64,000 nt of DNA from Pedobacter sandarakinus (GTDB lineage: Bacteria > Bacteroidota > Bacteroidia > Sphingobacteriales > Sphingobacteriaceae). The stretch lies in assembly GCF_026240095.1 (NCBI RefSeq), contig NZ_JAPIVG010000003.1:558001-622000 (forward strand). Reading direction: 5' to 3'. A program made the position numbers and the translations under genes. The notes beneath the pieces are model-generated. The model ran no database searches. It saw only the letters and a list, made by a program, of their open reading frames with translations, and had not been told where the DNA came from. The stretch's first letter is position 1. Each line of letters starts with the position of its first letter. Positions 33,887-45,400 of the stretch are shown here, one piece after another.

Positions 33887-36625
33887 ATGTATAACCTCCT
33901 TTCAGCTTCGGGCAACCCTGCATTGTTCGAGATCCTCAATCAATTTACCCAGGCTACGGCTATATACATTGGTCCCGACTTCATCATCCAGTTGGCTAAC
34001 AATGATATGTTAAAATTCTGGGGAAAAGATGATGCTGTAATTGGCAAAAAGTTCGAGGATGCACTGCCAGAATTCGACGGGCAGCCCATAGCGGAGCTGC
34101 TCAAGCAAGTTTGGGAAACCGGAGAGGACTATATCGGAAAAGACGTCAAGGTAAATCGGTTAATTGATGGACAGCTAATTACTGCTTATTACGACTTGGT
34201 TTACAAACCTATTTTTGATCCTTCAGGAAAAGAATTTTGCATTTTGCATACTGCGTTGGACGTAACCGAACGCGTTAACAGCTGGAGATTGGTAAGGGAA
34301 AAAGAGGAGCGGGAGCAACAGATCAATGAGGCGCTTCAAGCAGCAAATGAAGAATATCAGTCTACTAACGAAGAGCTGTCTCAAGTAAATGATGAATTGG
34401 CTGCCACACACCGGAAACTCGTTTTTACAGAACACCGGATGCAGCAATTGGTTCAGTCGGCCCCTATTGGCCTCGCGCTTTTGAAGGGGAAGGATATGAT
34501 TATTGAGACTGCCAACCCTAAGATGCTTGAGATTTGGGGGCATGAACTACAAGATGTTTTTGGGAGGCCATTGCTAACAGCATTTCCGCTGCTAAAAGGA
34601 CAAATATTTACCCAGGAATTAGATAATGTGTTTTCCTCTGCAAAGAAAATATCGCTTACAGAGGTTCTGGATTCTTCTAGGAAAGATGAAAATGGAGGTG
34701 AAAAGTACCTTGCCATAGATTTTATCCCTATGCTGGATCCTGATGGTCGCGTTGACGCTATTATGGCTACCGTTCAGGATATCACCGAGCAGGTATTGAT
34801 TAAGAAGGCCTTCCAGGAAAATGAAAACAAGTTGCAGGAATATATCGAAGAGTTGGCTGTTTTAAATGAAGAACTGCAGACAACGAATGAAGAACTAGGT
34901 GCAATAAATGAAGAATATACATCAACTAACGAGCAGCTTGAACAATTTAATAATGCAATAAAATCCATCAATGAAAAACTCGAAGAGCAAAATAATGGTC
35001 TGGACAGTTCTAATGCGCAATTACAGCGTACGAATGATGAATTAAGTTCAGTTAATCAAGGGTTAAATCATGATAATCTCGAACTGATTTCGCTTAATGC
35101 GTCAATCAACGGGCTTAACGAACGGCTAAGAGATAGTGATGCTGGTTTTAAAAACCTTATTGCCCAGTCTCCGGTTGCAATCTTACTTCTTAAAGGTGAG
35201 AATTTTATTGTCACGATGATCAATGCGCCCATGTTGGAACTTCTTGGAAAAGATGAGTCCATCATTGGGAAACCGCTGTTCAAAGAAATGCCCGAATTGG
35301 TGGGGCAGCCGGCAGCCGAAAAACTTATTCAAACATATAAAGATGCTCAGCCACGTGCTGAATTGGCAAGTCAGGTAAATCTGTTGCGGAACGGAAGTCT
35401 AATGGAAGGCTTTTTCAATTTTAGCTATGCCCCCTATCATGAAGACGGTATTGTAACCGGCGTGATAGATATGGCAGTTGAAGTTACAGGCCAGATATCA
35501 GCAATTATAGATCGGGATAAAACCATTGCAGAGAAAACAATTCTTGAAGATACCCTCAGACAAAGCGAGCAGCGGTTACAGGGGATCCTGGAGACAATGG
35601 CTGAAGGGGTTGGAATAGTAGACGTAACCGGGCAGTTGGTGTACGCTAACCCAATGGCACAACATATATTAGGGCTTACTTTAAGCGAGATTGAAGGCCG
35701 GACCTATGATGATCCACGTTGGCAAAACCTGCGTCTTGATGGTACCCCACTTCCTCAGGAAGAGCATCCAATGTCGATCATGATGTCGACCGCCCGCCCG
35801 GTTTATGATGTTGAGATAGGCGTTCAGCCGCCAGATAAGGATCGTCTTTACATCTCTATTAATGCAGCACCGATTTTTGATGAGGAAGGGAATCTAACAG
35901 GTGGCATAGGTACATTTATGGATGTTACTTCGAGGAGACTTAGTACCCAGGGAAAAGATGATTTCATCAGCATTGCGAGCCATGAGCTAAAAACACCGGT
36001 AACTTCTCTCAAGGCATCTTTGCAGTTGTTAGAGAGAGCGCATAGTAAATTGCCTGATGAATCCAGGGAAAAATTAATCGCCCAGTCGATCAGAAGCTTA
36101 GACAGTCTCTCCAGATTATTAAATGATTTATTAGATACCAGCAGGTTAGAACAAGGTCAGCTTAAGATGGAGAAAACGCTTTTCTCTTTAGATGAGCTGT
36201 TCAATAACTGCTGCTCACATATTCTTCAAACTACGAAAAAGCAAATCATTTTTCAAGGTGAAAAAACATTGGAGGTTTTTGCAGATAACCAGCAAATTGG
36301 TCAGGTACTGGTCAATTTCCTTACCAATGCCATTAAGTATGCGCCAGAATCTGATAGAATTGTTATCACAACAACACGCATTGGAAATGGCGAAATTAAA
36401 ATCAGCGTAAAAGATTATGGCCCTGGTATTGCTCAGGAAAAGCTTAAGCACCTTTTCGATCGTTATTACAGAACCGAATACAAGGGGCAAAAATTTACAG
36501 GGCTTGGGTTAGGTTTATACATTAGTGCAGAGATCATCAAAAATCATGGTGGTAAAATAGGCGTAAATAGCGAACCATCGAATGGTAGCGAATTCTGGTT
36601 CACCTTACCAATAAACCCAGAGTAA
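33887..36625 (+). CDS. Soluble multi-PAS sensor histidine kinase
   Basis: 912 residues with no transmembrane segment, so cytoplasmic sensing. Order: PAS (about 10-125), coiled coil with repeated NEELxxxNxEL (140-185), PAS (190-305), long coiled coil (310-425; LQTTNEELGAINEEYTS), PAS (430-540), PAS (about 555-680), HisKA with phospho-acceptor His699 in IASHELKTPV, and HATPase_c (NFLTNAIKYAP N-box; DYGPGIA; GLGLGLYI). No receiver domain is present and no response regulator is adjacent, so its partner is elsewhere. Confidence 0.93.
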   Translation: MYNLLSASGNPALFEILNQFTQATAIYIGPDFIIQLANNDMLKFWGKDDAVIGKKFEDALPEFDGQPIAELLKQVWETGEDYIGKDVKVNRLIDGQLITAYYDLVYKPIFDPSGKEFCILHTALDVTERVNSWRLVREKEEREQQINEALQAANEEYQSTNEELSQVNDELAATHRKLVFTEHRMQQLVQSAPIGLALLKGKDMIIETANPKMLEIWGHELQDVFGRPLLTAFPLLKGQIFTQELDNVFSSAKKISLTEVLDSSRKDENGGEKYLAIDFIPMLDPDGRVDAIMATVQDITEQVLIKKAFQENENKLQEYIEELAVLNEELQTTNEELGAINEEYTSTNEQLEQFNNAIKSINEKLEEQNNGLDSSNAQLQRTNDELSSVNQGLNHDNLELISLNASINGLNERLRDSDAGFKNLIAQSPVAILLLKGENFIVTMINAPMLELLGKDESIIGKPLFKEMPELVGQPAAEKLIQTYKDAQPRAELASQVNLLRNGSLMEGFFNFSYAPYHEDGIVTGVIDMAVEVTGQISAIIDRDKTIAEKTILEDTLRQSEQRLQGILETMAEGVGIVDVTGQLVYANPMAQHILGLTLSEIEGRTYDDPRWQNLRLDGTPLPQEEHPMSIMMSTARPVYDVEIGVQPPDKDRLYISINAAPIFDEEGNLTGGIGTFMDVTSRRLSTQGKDDFISIASHELKTPVTSLKASLQLLERAHSKLPDESREKLIAQSIRSLDSLSRLLNDLLDTSRLEQGQLKMEKTLFSLDELFNNCCSHILQTTKKQIIFQGEKTLEVFADNQQIGQVLVNFLTNAIKYAPESDRIVITTTRIGNGEIKISVKDYGPGIAQEKLKHLFDRYYRTEYKGQKFTGLGLGLYISAEIIKNHGGKIGVNSEPSNGSEFWFTLPINPE

Positions 36626-36759
36626 GATTGCTGCACTAGATATGGCTAGCATGATTCAAGTTGTCTAAGCGGTTTCAATCTAACTAATTCGAATACGGTG
36701 GCAGCGCATGCTGTACAAATTTGGCAGAAAAGAGGATTTATATCTGATTAATTTAAGCA

Positions 36760-39243
36760 TTAGGCAGTAACTAAACTGCCTTTAAATCGATATTTTCCAT
36801 GCGTTTCGGCTTCAAGTGAGCTTAAGATGAGGTACCGGTATTCGATAATTCTATCTTGATCTCCTAAATGGCCAAAGATCACAATACCTAGCTTATAACT
36901 TTTTATTTCCAGGAACTTGTATCCATGCTGCTTGTAGAAAGCAATCGCTTCACTCAATTCACCTTTTGCTTGCAGATAATGGCCTTGGTCGATGTGCTGA
37001 TGTATCTTGATGAGGTAATCTAAAGCATTTCCAAAGAAGGTTCGATTTAAGTAGTGAGCCCTATGTCGGTAAAGCATACCTTCCAGTTGCATTTGCATTT
37101 TATCTGCAATGTTTCCATCGCTATTTAATCGTAAAAGCTGAACGATATATTCGAAATGAACACCCGGAACTTCGCTGTTTTCAGGTTTCAAATAACCATC
37201 AGCAATATTGTTGATTAAGTTATCTCCATCATCAAATAGCCATTCCATAAGACATAAGGTTACCTCCGTCAATTTTACCTGGTCGCCTCTGGCGTTTCCG
37301 AAATCAAGCAAAGACTGATACTGTTCTTTTAGGAAACTTCTGTTGTAGTTGTGGCAGGTTAATTTTGCGATAGCGTGTTTTATAAGCGCCAGCGGATCAA
37401 TACAACCTGTTTCATAATGATCTTCTACCTGGTTAAAAAAAGCAAGACGCCGTTCCAGATTTAGCAGGTTCAATGTGAGACAATCATGCAAAGTAAGCAG
37501 GTTGTGGCAAGTATTGCGGATGATTTTTTTGTTTGATGTTTTAATGATTGTATTGGCAATATCAATGAAAGCCGGAGCCAGAAAATCAAGCTGTGCCAAT
37601 TGATCTACAAAGATTTCGCCTATAGATTCCAATTTCATTCCAGTGCAAGAATCAGATGGGTTTTTTAGCTCCGTAATTAACATTTCGCTCACCAGCGACC
37701 AGGCTTCTGTTGAGGCACCTGGCGCCAACTTTAATTTGAAAATCTCTTTTATTTTATGGTAATCTTTCTGTTGCATTACATTGAAGATCATCCAATTTAT
37801 TGCTTCCGATGTATATGGCAAGTGGAGGTGCTTAATCAGATGATAATACTGTACACCTTTTCTTCCGGCAAGGACTTTCGCAAGAAAATAATCAAACATG
37901 CCTGGCTGTGTAAATTTTACCATCTCAATCTGAAAACCTTCAAATTCATGCTTCTCTTCTGTAATTGTGCCTGCAAGTAACAGTTGCATATAGGCATCTT
38001 TGTATTGGTAGAAATCAGCAATCAGCAAGGATTTATTAATGGTATCTCCATGTTTGCCAAAGTTGCTCATCTCGACAATGATTTTGCATATCATCAACTT
38101 AGTCGCCCTGCTTGCCGGTTCCTGGAATCTTTCGATAACCAGCTGGTGCAGAAGTTTATAGTAGATTAATTTTTTCTTAAGATCGTAATGATTTCTGAGC
38201 TGATAAAAATTAGCATAATTAAAGGGGTATTTCAATTCAGACAAGAGCTGAGGATGTAGTTTTCCTTCGTCAGATCCAAGTTTTTCCAGGAGTCTTCTAA
38301 TTTCAGAAAGCGAAAATACTGGAATATTGTTCTGCTCTTGCACGGTGTAGTAGGTGCCCTTAAACCACTTGCGCTGCAGGTAAACAGATAATTTTATGTT
38401 TTCATAAAATCGTCGCCAAATGTAAGTTCGAACAGCAAAAATGAATTTAATCGAATTGGTGTGTACAACATTTGCTAAAAACTGCACGATCGCATTAAAT
38501 ACTCTTTGTTTTGATCCTCTTTCCTCGCAAGCAGGATATAGCGAATCTAAAACGATAATCAATTTTCTGCCAGTTTTCTCAAAGACATCGGCTGTATATT
38601 CCGCTAAGCTTAGTTGTGTTCTGATACCCAAGAGCTCGAAAATTCTAAGTTCCAGATCGATAAAGTTTCTATTGTTGTAAAAAAGTTTTTCTGCTGTGAG
38701 ATAGAGTATGATGTCATCAGGATACCTGGCATGTTGACTAAGGAAGTTTTGTTGAACTAAATGGCTTATCAGGATGCTTTTGCCGTAACCAGACTGGCCA
38801 ATAAAAGCTGTGAAGGCATAGTCTGATTCATAGAATGTTTCGAAATCATGGGATGCAAACTTCCTGTCTATGGTGTATGAAAATGGGATATTAGCATTTT
38901 CAATAACCACTTTAAACGTTTCCTTGGAAATTGCTTTGGATTTTTCATGCAGTGCTTCGGGTGTATCGGGCTCAAGTGATGGGTGCTGTTCTAAAAAACT
39001 ATCGATTGGTTCGCAATCATTATCCCCAAGAAAATCGAGAAGGGTACTTAATGTGAACTTAGAAAATTTATGATTTACCGCGGCAAACCCAAATATGCGT
39101 TTAATGGTAGTTACGCTAATATTTTTTTTGGTTTTGCGGGTTATCTCTAAAGCTATAAACTGACAATCTGAGGGACTAATCTTGCTTATCCTAAACTTTC
39201 GCAAGATTTGTTCCCTGAGCTCAGCCAAGGTCAAATATTTCAT
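36760..39243 (-). CDS. P-loop (STAND-like) ATPase with N-terminal Bacteroidota-specific domain, paralogue A
   Basis: An 827-residue protein paralogous to 52623-55145. The N-terminal domain (about 1-75) has the shared pattern SPSDCxxI..KKNIS.TTIKRIFGFA..HKFSKFTLSTL, helical and possibly DNA-binding. The ATPase (about 110-330) has Walker A GQSGYGKS (149-156) and Walker B LIIVLDSL (D233). The C-terminal half is alpha-helical, TPR-like in feel. There is no signal peptide or membrane segment. The architecture resembles STAND regulators (sensor-ATPase-effector). It is divergent from the giant adhesin with 190 bases between start codons. An inverted repeat (AGGCAGT/ACTGCCT) overlaps its stop codon. 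Confidence 0.75.
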   Translation of the reverse strand: MKYLTLAELREQILRKFRISKISPSDCQFIALEITRKTKKNISVTTIKRIFGFAAVNHKFSKFTLSTLLDFLGDNDCEPIDSFLEQHPSLEPDTPEALHEKSKAISKETFKVVIENANIPFSYTIDRKFASHDFETFYESDYAFTAFIGQSGYGKSILISHLVQQNFLSQHARYPDDIILYLTAEKLFYNNRNFIDLELRIFELLGIRTQLSLAEYTADVFEKTGRKLIIVLDSLYPACEERGSKQRVFNAIVQFLANVVHTNSIKFIFAVRTYIWRRFYENIKLSVYLQRKWFKGTYYTVQEQNNIPVFSLSEIRRLLEKLGSDEGKLHPQLLSELKYPFNYANFYQLRNHYDLKKKLIYYKLLHQLVIERFQEPASRATKLMICKIIVEMSNFGKHGDTINKSLLIADFYQYKDAYMQLLLAGTITEEKHEFEGFQIEMVKFTQPGMFDYFLAKVLAGRKGVQYYHLIKHLHLPYTSEAINWMIFNVMQQKDYHKIKEIFKLKLAPGASTEAWSLVSEMLITELKNPSDSCTGMKLESIGEIFVDQLAQLDFLAPAFIDIANTIIKTSNKKIIRNTCHNLLTLHDCLTLNLLNLERRLAFFNQVEDHYETGCIDPLALIKHAIAKLTCHNYNRSFLKEQYQSLLDFGNARGDQVKLTEVTLCLMEWLFDDGDNLINNIADGYLKPENSEVPGVHFEYIVQLLRLNSDGNIADKMQMQLEGMLYRHRAHYLNRTFFGNALDYLIKIHQHIDQGHYLQAKGELSEAIAFYKQHGYKFLEIKSYKLGIVIFGHLGDQDRIIEYRYLILSSLEAETHGKYRFKGSLVTA
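36762..36781 (-). terminator. Inverted repeat overlapping ATPase A stop
   Basis: AGGCAGT-AACTAA-ACTGCCT, 7 perfect pairs, spanning the last codons and stop. AT-rich but no T-run follows on the minus strand, so terminator status is uncertain. Confidence 0.35.
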
Positions 39244-39433
39244 GTCTCGAGTGTATAGGAGTGACTACAAGCCCTAAAATACCATTAATTCCCAAGCACA
39301 ACTGCAATGTACAGCAAAATGAATAAAATGAACAAGAATGGTGAATAACTAATTCTAATGAACAAATCGAACAACAATTCGAACCATGTTGCTGCTTAAA
39401 ATTGTAGGAGAATTACTCACCAATCCCTACAAT

Positions 39434-42400
39434 ATGAATTTGATTTTTACCTTGAAGCAACTAACCAAACGGTGGATCGCTCAGCTGTTCATTGTATTAT
39501 CATTAACGTGTATATATTCAGTATCGTATGCACAAATTAAAAATTATGCTACTACCGCCACAATTAAAGCAGCTCAGGTAGATAATGCTAATAATGCCAC
39601 GAGTGCCGCAAACAGTTTTGCTACTGTAAAATCCAGAGGTGGAACGTTAGGGCTAGGAAAATATAGCGGGGAACTCGAACTTAAATTTCCATCTGCATTG
39701 CCTGCCAATACAACATCATTTATCAGAATAGATTCTGATGCTGATTTATTAAACGTGCTGTTAGGTGGGAATCTGGGAAGCTTACTGGCAGATATACTCG
39801 GCAATGTTGTTTTAGGCGATCATGTTTTTGAGGTAGGGGCAAGGAGTGTGGCAGGTGCTACGTTACTTTCCGGATCTAGCGCTGGTGGCTTCAGTAACGC
39901 AAACCTTCGGCTGATAAAAGACGGTGCGGGGTTTTTCTATATTGCAATTACCCCAAACCAAGCATACGATAAGGTATATATTAAGGACATCACCAATGCG
40001 CTGGTTTTAGGGCCAACAAATGAAACTAGAGTATATAATGCTTTTTACTTCTCGGGTACTGATGCTTGTGCAAGTGGTTTTGCTACGAGTTTTAGTGGGA
40101 ATGGCTTAACCGTCGATGCGTTGGGATTAGGCAAAGCTGGTGTTACCAACCCAGAACGGGCTATTGATGCAGATCCTAATAACTTCTCTGAAATTAGCCT
40201 CGGTGCCTTAGGCGTTGCAGGAGCAATTATGCAGGATATCTATTTCTCAACCTTGTCTACACCAGGAGATGAGTTTAGTGTTAGGCTGAGTATCAACCCA
40301 GCTTTAATTAATGCCGGGATATTGAACAATATTACGATTAGTGCCTACAGAGGAAGCACTGAAGTGTTCTCACAAAATCTGAATGCCTTGCTTTCGGTGG
40401 ATTTACTGGGGCTGCTAAATTCTGGTAGGATTGCTAATGTACCCTTCAAACCAACATTACCATTCGACCGGGTTCGAATCACGCTGAATTCTCTTCTGAA
40501 TGCAAGTTTAACACAGACTATTAATTTGTATAGCGTATTCAGCTCAGCTGCTCGTCCTACCTTTACTGCCCCAACAACCAGCACCGTAAATGTTTGTTAC
40601 AATGCCTCGGCTACCTTATCTGCTACCACAACAGCGGAAAATGAATTGGTGTGGTATGATGTTGCCGAAGGAGGAACTGCACTGGCAAGCACGGCTTACA
40701 ATGTCAGTTTCGTCACCCCATCCTTACAAACCAATAAAACTTTTTATGTAGCAGCACGCAAAATTGGCTGTACAGCAGAATCCATAAGGGTACCTATCGA
40801 TGTTGTGGTTAACCCGGAAATCATTTTTTCCACCTCGGCTTTGAGCAATGCCAATACTGGTACAGCTTATAACAAACAAATTAGCCTTGCAACAGGTGGT
40901 AGTACAAATTTCACTTATGCGTTAACAGCTGGCAGCCAGTTGCCTGCTGGTTTGGTGCTATCTACCAGCGGTCAGATAGGTGGTATTCCCGCTACTCCCG
41001 GCGATTATAATTTTAGCGTAACTGCAACTGATAGTAGGAATTGCAACGCGGTAGCGACTTATAATCTGAAAGTTACCCCGGCGTTATCGTTACCAGCTGC
41101 AAGTCTTCCAAATGGAACGGTAGGATCAGCTTATCAGCCTCAGATTATCCCTACAGCAACAGGCGGATCAGGTTCATATACTTATGTTGCCACAAATCTT
41201 CCTCCAGGGTTATCGTTTGATGAAACAACAAGAGCCATTTCAGGTACGCCAACCCAAGTCGGTAATTATAACATAAATATCGTTGTTACGGATAGTGATG
41301 GGAATCAGGTATCGAATAATTACAATTTAGTAGTTAAAGATCCATTGGTTTTGGCTAGTGCCGTCTTAGCCGACGGAATAGTTGGCCAAGCGTATTTGCC
41401 ACAAACTATACTTCCTGCAACAGGAGGAACCTTACCATATACTTATGCTGCAATAGATCTGCCTCCAGGTTTATCTTTTAATGCTAGCACAAGGGAAATA
41501 TCAGGAACCCCAAGTTTAGCCGGTACATTTATTATACCGGTAACAGTTACAGATGGTGATGGAAAAACTGCAACTGTGAACTATACCATCAGGGTGCAAA
41601 CGCCCTTATCATTACCTGGCCAAAATCTACCTGATGGAAATGTCAATGCAATTTATACTCCGCAAGCACTTCCTGCAGCTAGTGGTGGCATTGGTCCTTA
41701 CACCTACATTGCAAGTAACTTACCTGCGGGTTTAGTTTTTGATGCAACCACAAGAGAAATAACAGGCACCCCAACCCAGTCTGGCAACTTTACAATCACA
41801 CTAACCGCCAGGGATGCAGCCCTAAACACCATTAGCAATACTTACCAATTAAAAGTTATCGGTGCATTAAATTTACCTACAGCGATACTCCCAGATGGCC
41901 TAGTTGGGCAGGCATATCCACCTCAAACATTACCTGCGGTTTCTGGAGGTACTTCTCCATATAGTTATGTTGCCACAAATCTTCCCCCTGGATTAAGTTT
42001 CAATACCACAACCAGGGAAATCACAGGAACACCCACAGCGGGCGGCAATACCGTAATAACCTTAACTGCAACTGATGCAGCAGGTAACTCTGTAAGTACC
42101 AACTATAGTATTATGGTGAATGTAACTGCGCCAATAGTGGCAAACGCAACAATTTGTAGTGGTGCATCAGCTACGCTAACCGTAACTAACATCCAACCGG
42201 GCGTTACCTACAATTGGTATGGACCTACAGGTAATAGTGCGTTAGCAAGTAATAATAACGGAACTTTCATCACGCCAATCGTCAATGCAACCACCACTTT
42301 CTATGTAGAATCAGTTTCTGGCACTGCCACAAGCGGTAGAACCTCAGTTGTGGTTAGTGTTAATCCGGCACCGAATATGCCCGTTATACTTACAGCTAAC

Positions 42401-45400
42401 CAAATAATTGGTGTTGGTCAGAATACTATTCTCGAAGCTTCTGCGAATGCTGGAGAAACAATCAATTGGTACGCAAATTCTACAGGAGGAACCAGGTTAG
42501 CTAGCGGACCAAATTTTACAACGCCTAATCTGAGTGCAACTACTACTTTTTATGCCGAAGCTGTAAGTGCAACGGGATGTTCAAGCCTTTCAAGATCTCC
42601 AGTTACGGTAACCGTTTTAAATGGTAGTGGCGCACCAGATTGCAACTATGCAAATAGTCAAAACAGCGGTATTTCCGGCATCTGTATTGGCTGCAGCATC
42701 TCGAATCCAACTAACCCTATCGATGCCGATTTAAATAATTTTTCGAGGATAAGTTTAGCGGTCGGCGTAGCTGCCCAAGGGTATCAGCGACTTATTTTCG
42801 CTTCGCCAGGTGTATCCAGTGATAGTATCCGTTTAGATTTAGCAATACCAACAGGTTTATTAGATTTGAGCGTTTTGAGCAGGGTTACCATTACAGTAAT
42901 GAATGGGGCATCAGTGGTAAGTAGCTATCAACTGAATTCATCTCTAGTCAACCTCAAACTTTTAGGCGGAACTCGATTTAATGCAACTTTCGCAGCAGGC
43001 GGCATTTTTGATAGAGTAGAAGTTCGCTTTGCAGCCACTGCAGCTGCAGTTAACAGCCTGGATATTTATAGCGCAGCAAAGATATTTCCAAACCCAATAA
43101 TTAACACCCCAAACACTTCCATTTGTGCAGGAAGTACCGCTTCCTTAAGTGCAACACCAAGTAGTGACACCAATTTAAGCTGGTATAGCACCCCTGTAGG
43201 TGGTACTGCTCTAGCTACCGGAAGCACATTTACAACGCCCGTGCTCAGTACAACGACAACTTTTTACCTAGAAGTTGGGAGAGCTGGCTGTGCCAATAGC
43301 GTTCGTTTGCCAATAACGGTTACTGTTACGCCAGTTTTGGCTGCCCCGGTTATTGCTCCGCAAGCAGCGATATGCCAGGGTAGTTCTGCCACATTATCTG
43401 TAACAAACGCGGATGCTGCTATTACCTACCAATGGTTTGATTCAGCAACTGATGGTCAGATTGTGTTCACGGGTGCATCGTTTCCAACCCCAAGTTTGCA
43501 AAGTAGCAAAACCTACTTTGTTCAAGCTTCGCAGAATGGTTGCACCAGCGCAACGAGAACATCCGTTACGGTTGTGGTGAATAGTCGGCCACAAGCACCT
43601 CAGGTTCAAGTTTCTTCGTCAACTGTGAGTCCTGGTCAGACCGCCGTCCTCACCGCAACCTCAACAGAACCCAATGTGGGTTTCAACTGGTTTGATAGTC
43701 CGACAGCTACGAACCCTATTTTCTCAGGCGGAACTTTTATCACACCGCCTCTTAATGCAACAACATCTTATTTTGTAGAAAGCGTTAACACGACCACTTC
43801 CTGCACTTCTGCATCGCGGATTCAGGTTACCATTACGGTAGACGGAAATGGTGTAATCCAGCCAATACCTTGTGAGGCCGCATCAGCGCAAACAAACGGA
43901 AAGACGGGCCTATTAACCGTTTTTGCAGGTGTATCTAATCCAAACCTTGCAGTAGATAATGATGCTCAAACGGGTTCTACCTTATTTATCCCCGTTGGAT
44001 TGGCTGCCTCTGTATACCAGCGCCTGGCTTTTGCCGATGCTTCTAGTGTTGGAGACACCGTGAAGATTTTAGTCAATTCACCTGGCCGCATTTTGTCTGC
44101 ATCGGTTTTGGGGAATTTGCAAATCGCCACTTACAATGCTGGTTCAGCAAATAACGACGCCGTTTTTGCCAACAATGCGGCAGTTAGGGTAGAGTTACTT
44201 GGAGGTAACGCACAGGCGCTAATAACTATCATTCCAACATCTACATTTAATGAAGTAGAGATTAGGTTGAATTCTGGCTTGGTAGGTGCATTAACAGCGA
44301 TTAATGTCAATTATGCACAACGTGCCATTGCGCAACCAATTGTTACACCATCTACCGTTACGGTATGCGCTAATCAACCTGCTGTATTAACAGTTCAAAA
44401 CTTTAATGCGTCCTACACATACAAGTGGTACAGTGCCGATGGAACATTATTAACAACCAGCAATACTGCCACTTATACCACTCCCGCAATTATAACTGGT
44501 ACCACTTACTTTGTAACAGTGAGCTCACCTTCAGGATGTGAAAGTGCAAAAACAGCAGTGAATGTGGGCACCAGTCCACTTCCTATTGCTCCCGAATTAC
44601 GCTTTGCCAATGTAAATACCTGCACAGGAAGCAGTGCAGTTTTGGAGGTTCAAAATCCCATTGCCGGAAATGTGTATAAATGGTACGATGCTCAAGGCAT
44701 TTACCAGGCGGGAAAAGATGGCGTAGTGTTTACCACCCCATTACTAACTGCAAACACTACTTACCAGGTTGTTGCTGAAAACAATTGCGGTACATCGGCA
44801 CCAGCTACGGCTACAATTACCTTAGGAACAGCGGTTGATGCACCTATTGTTACGCCTGCGGCAGTTACCGTTTCTGCCGGCTCTCCAGCGGTGCTTATGG
44901 CTAGCTCCAGTGCCAGTGGGGCAGCTTTCAACTGGTATGCTTCGGCAAATGGGACAACACCTGTTTTTACAGGGCCAACTTTTGTAACACCTCCGCTAAC
45001 CGCTAATACTACTTACTATGTCGAAGCAGTGGTTCCAGGTCCATGTCCTGCATCTGGCCGAACAAGTGTATTAATTACAGTTGTTCCTAATGGAAACCCG
45101 GTGTCAGCACCATGTGGAGCGGCAACAATAGCATTAGCTGATGGCGTAAGTGGCATAGCTTTATTCGCTGGTGTATCAAATCCAAATTTAGCAATAGACA
45201 ATGACATACAAAGTGGTTCAACTTTAGTGATTCCTGTAGGTGCAGCAGGCGCTTCAGTGCTTCAGCGGGTAGGTTTCGATGGAGGATTATCTCATGTAGG
45301 AGATACCTTGCGAATTAAACTATCATCGCCTGCAAAGTTACTGTCGTTAGGATTGCTGCAAAACATAAGTTTAACCACCTTTAACGGATCTGTAAGCAAT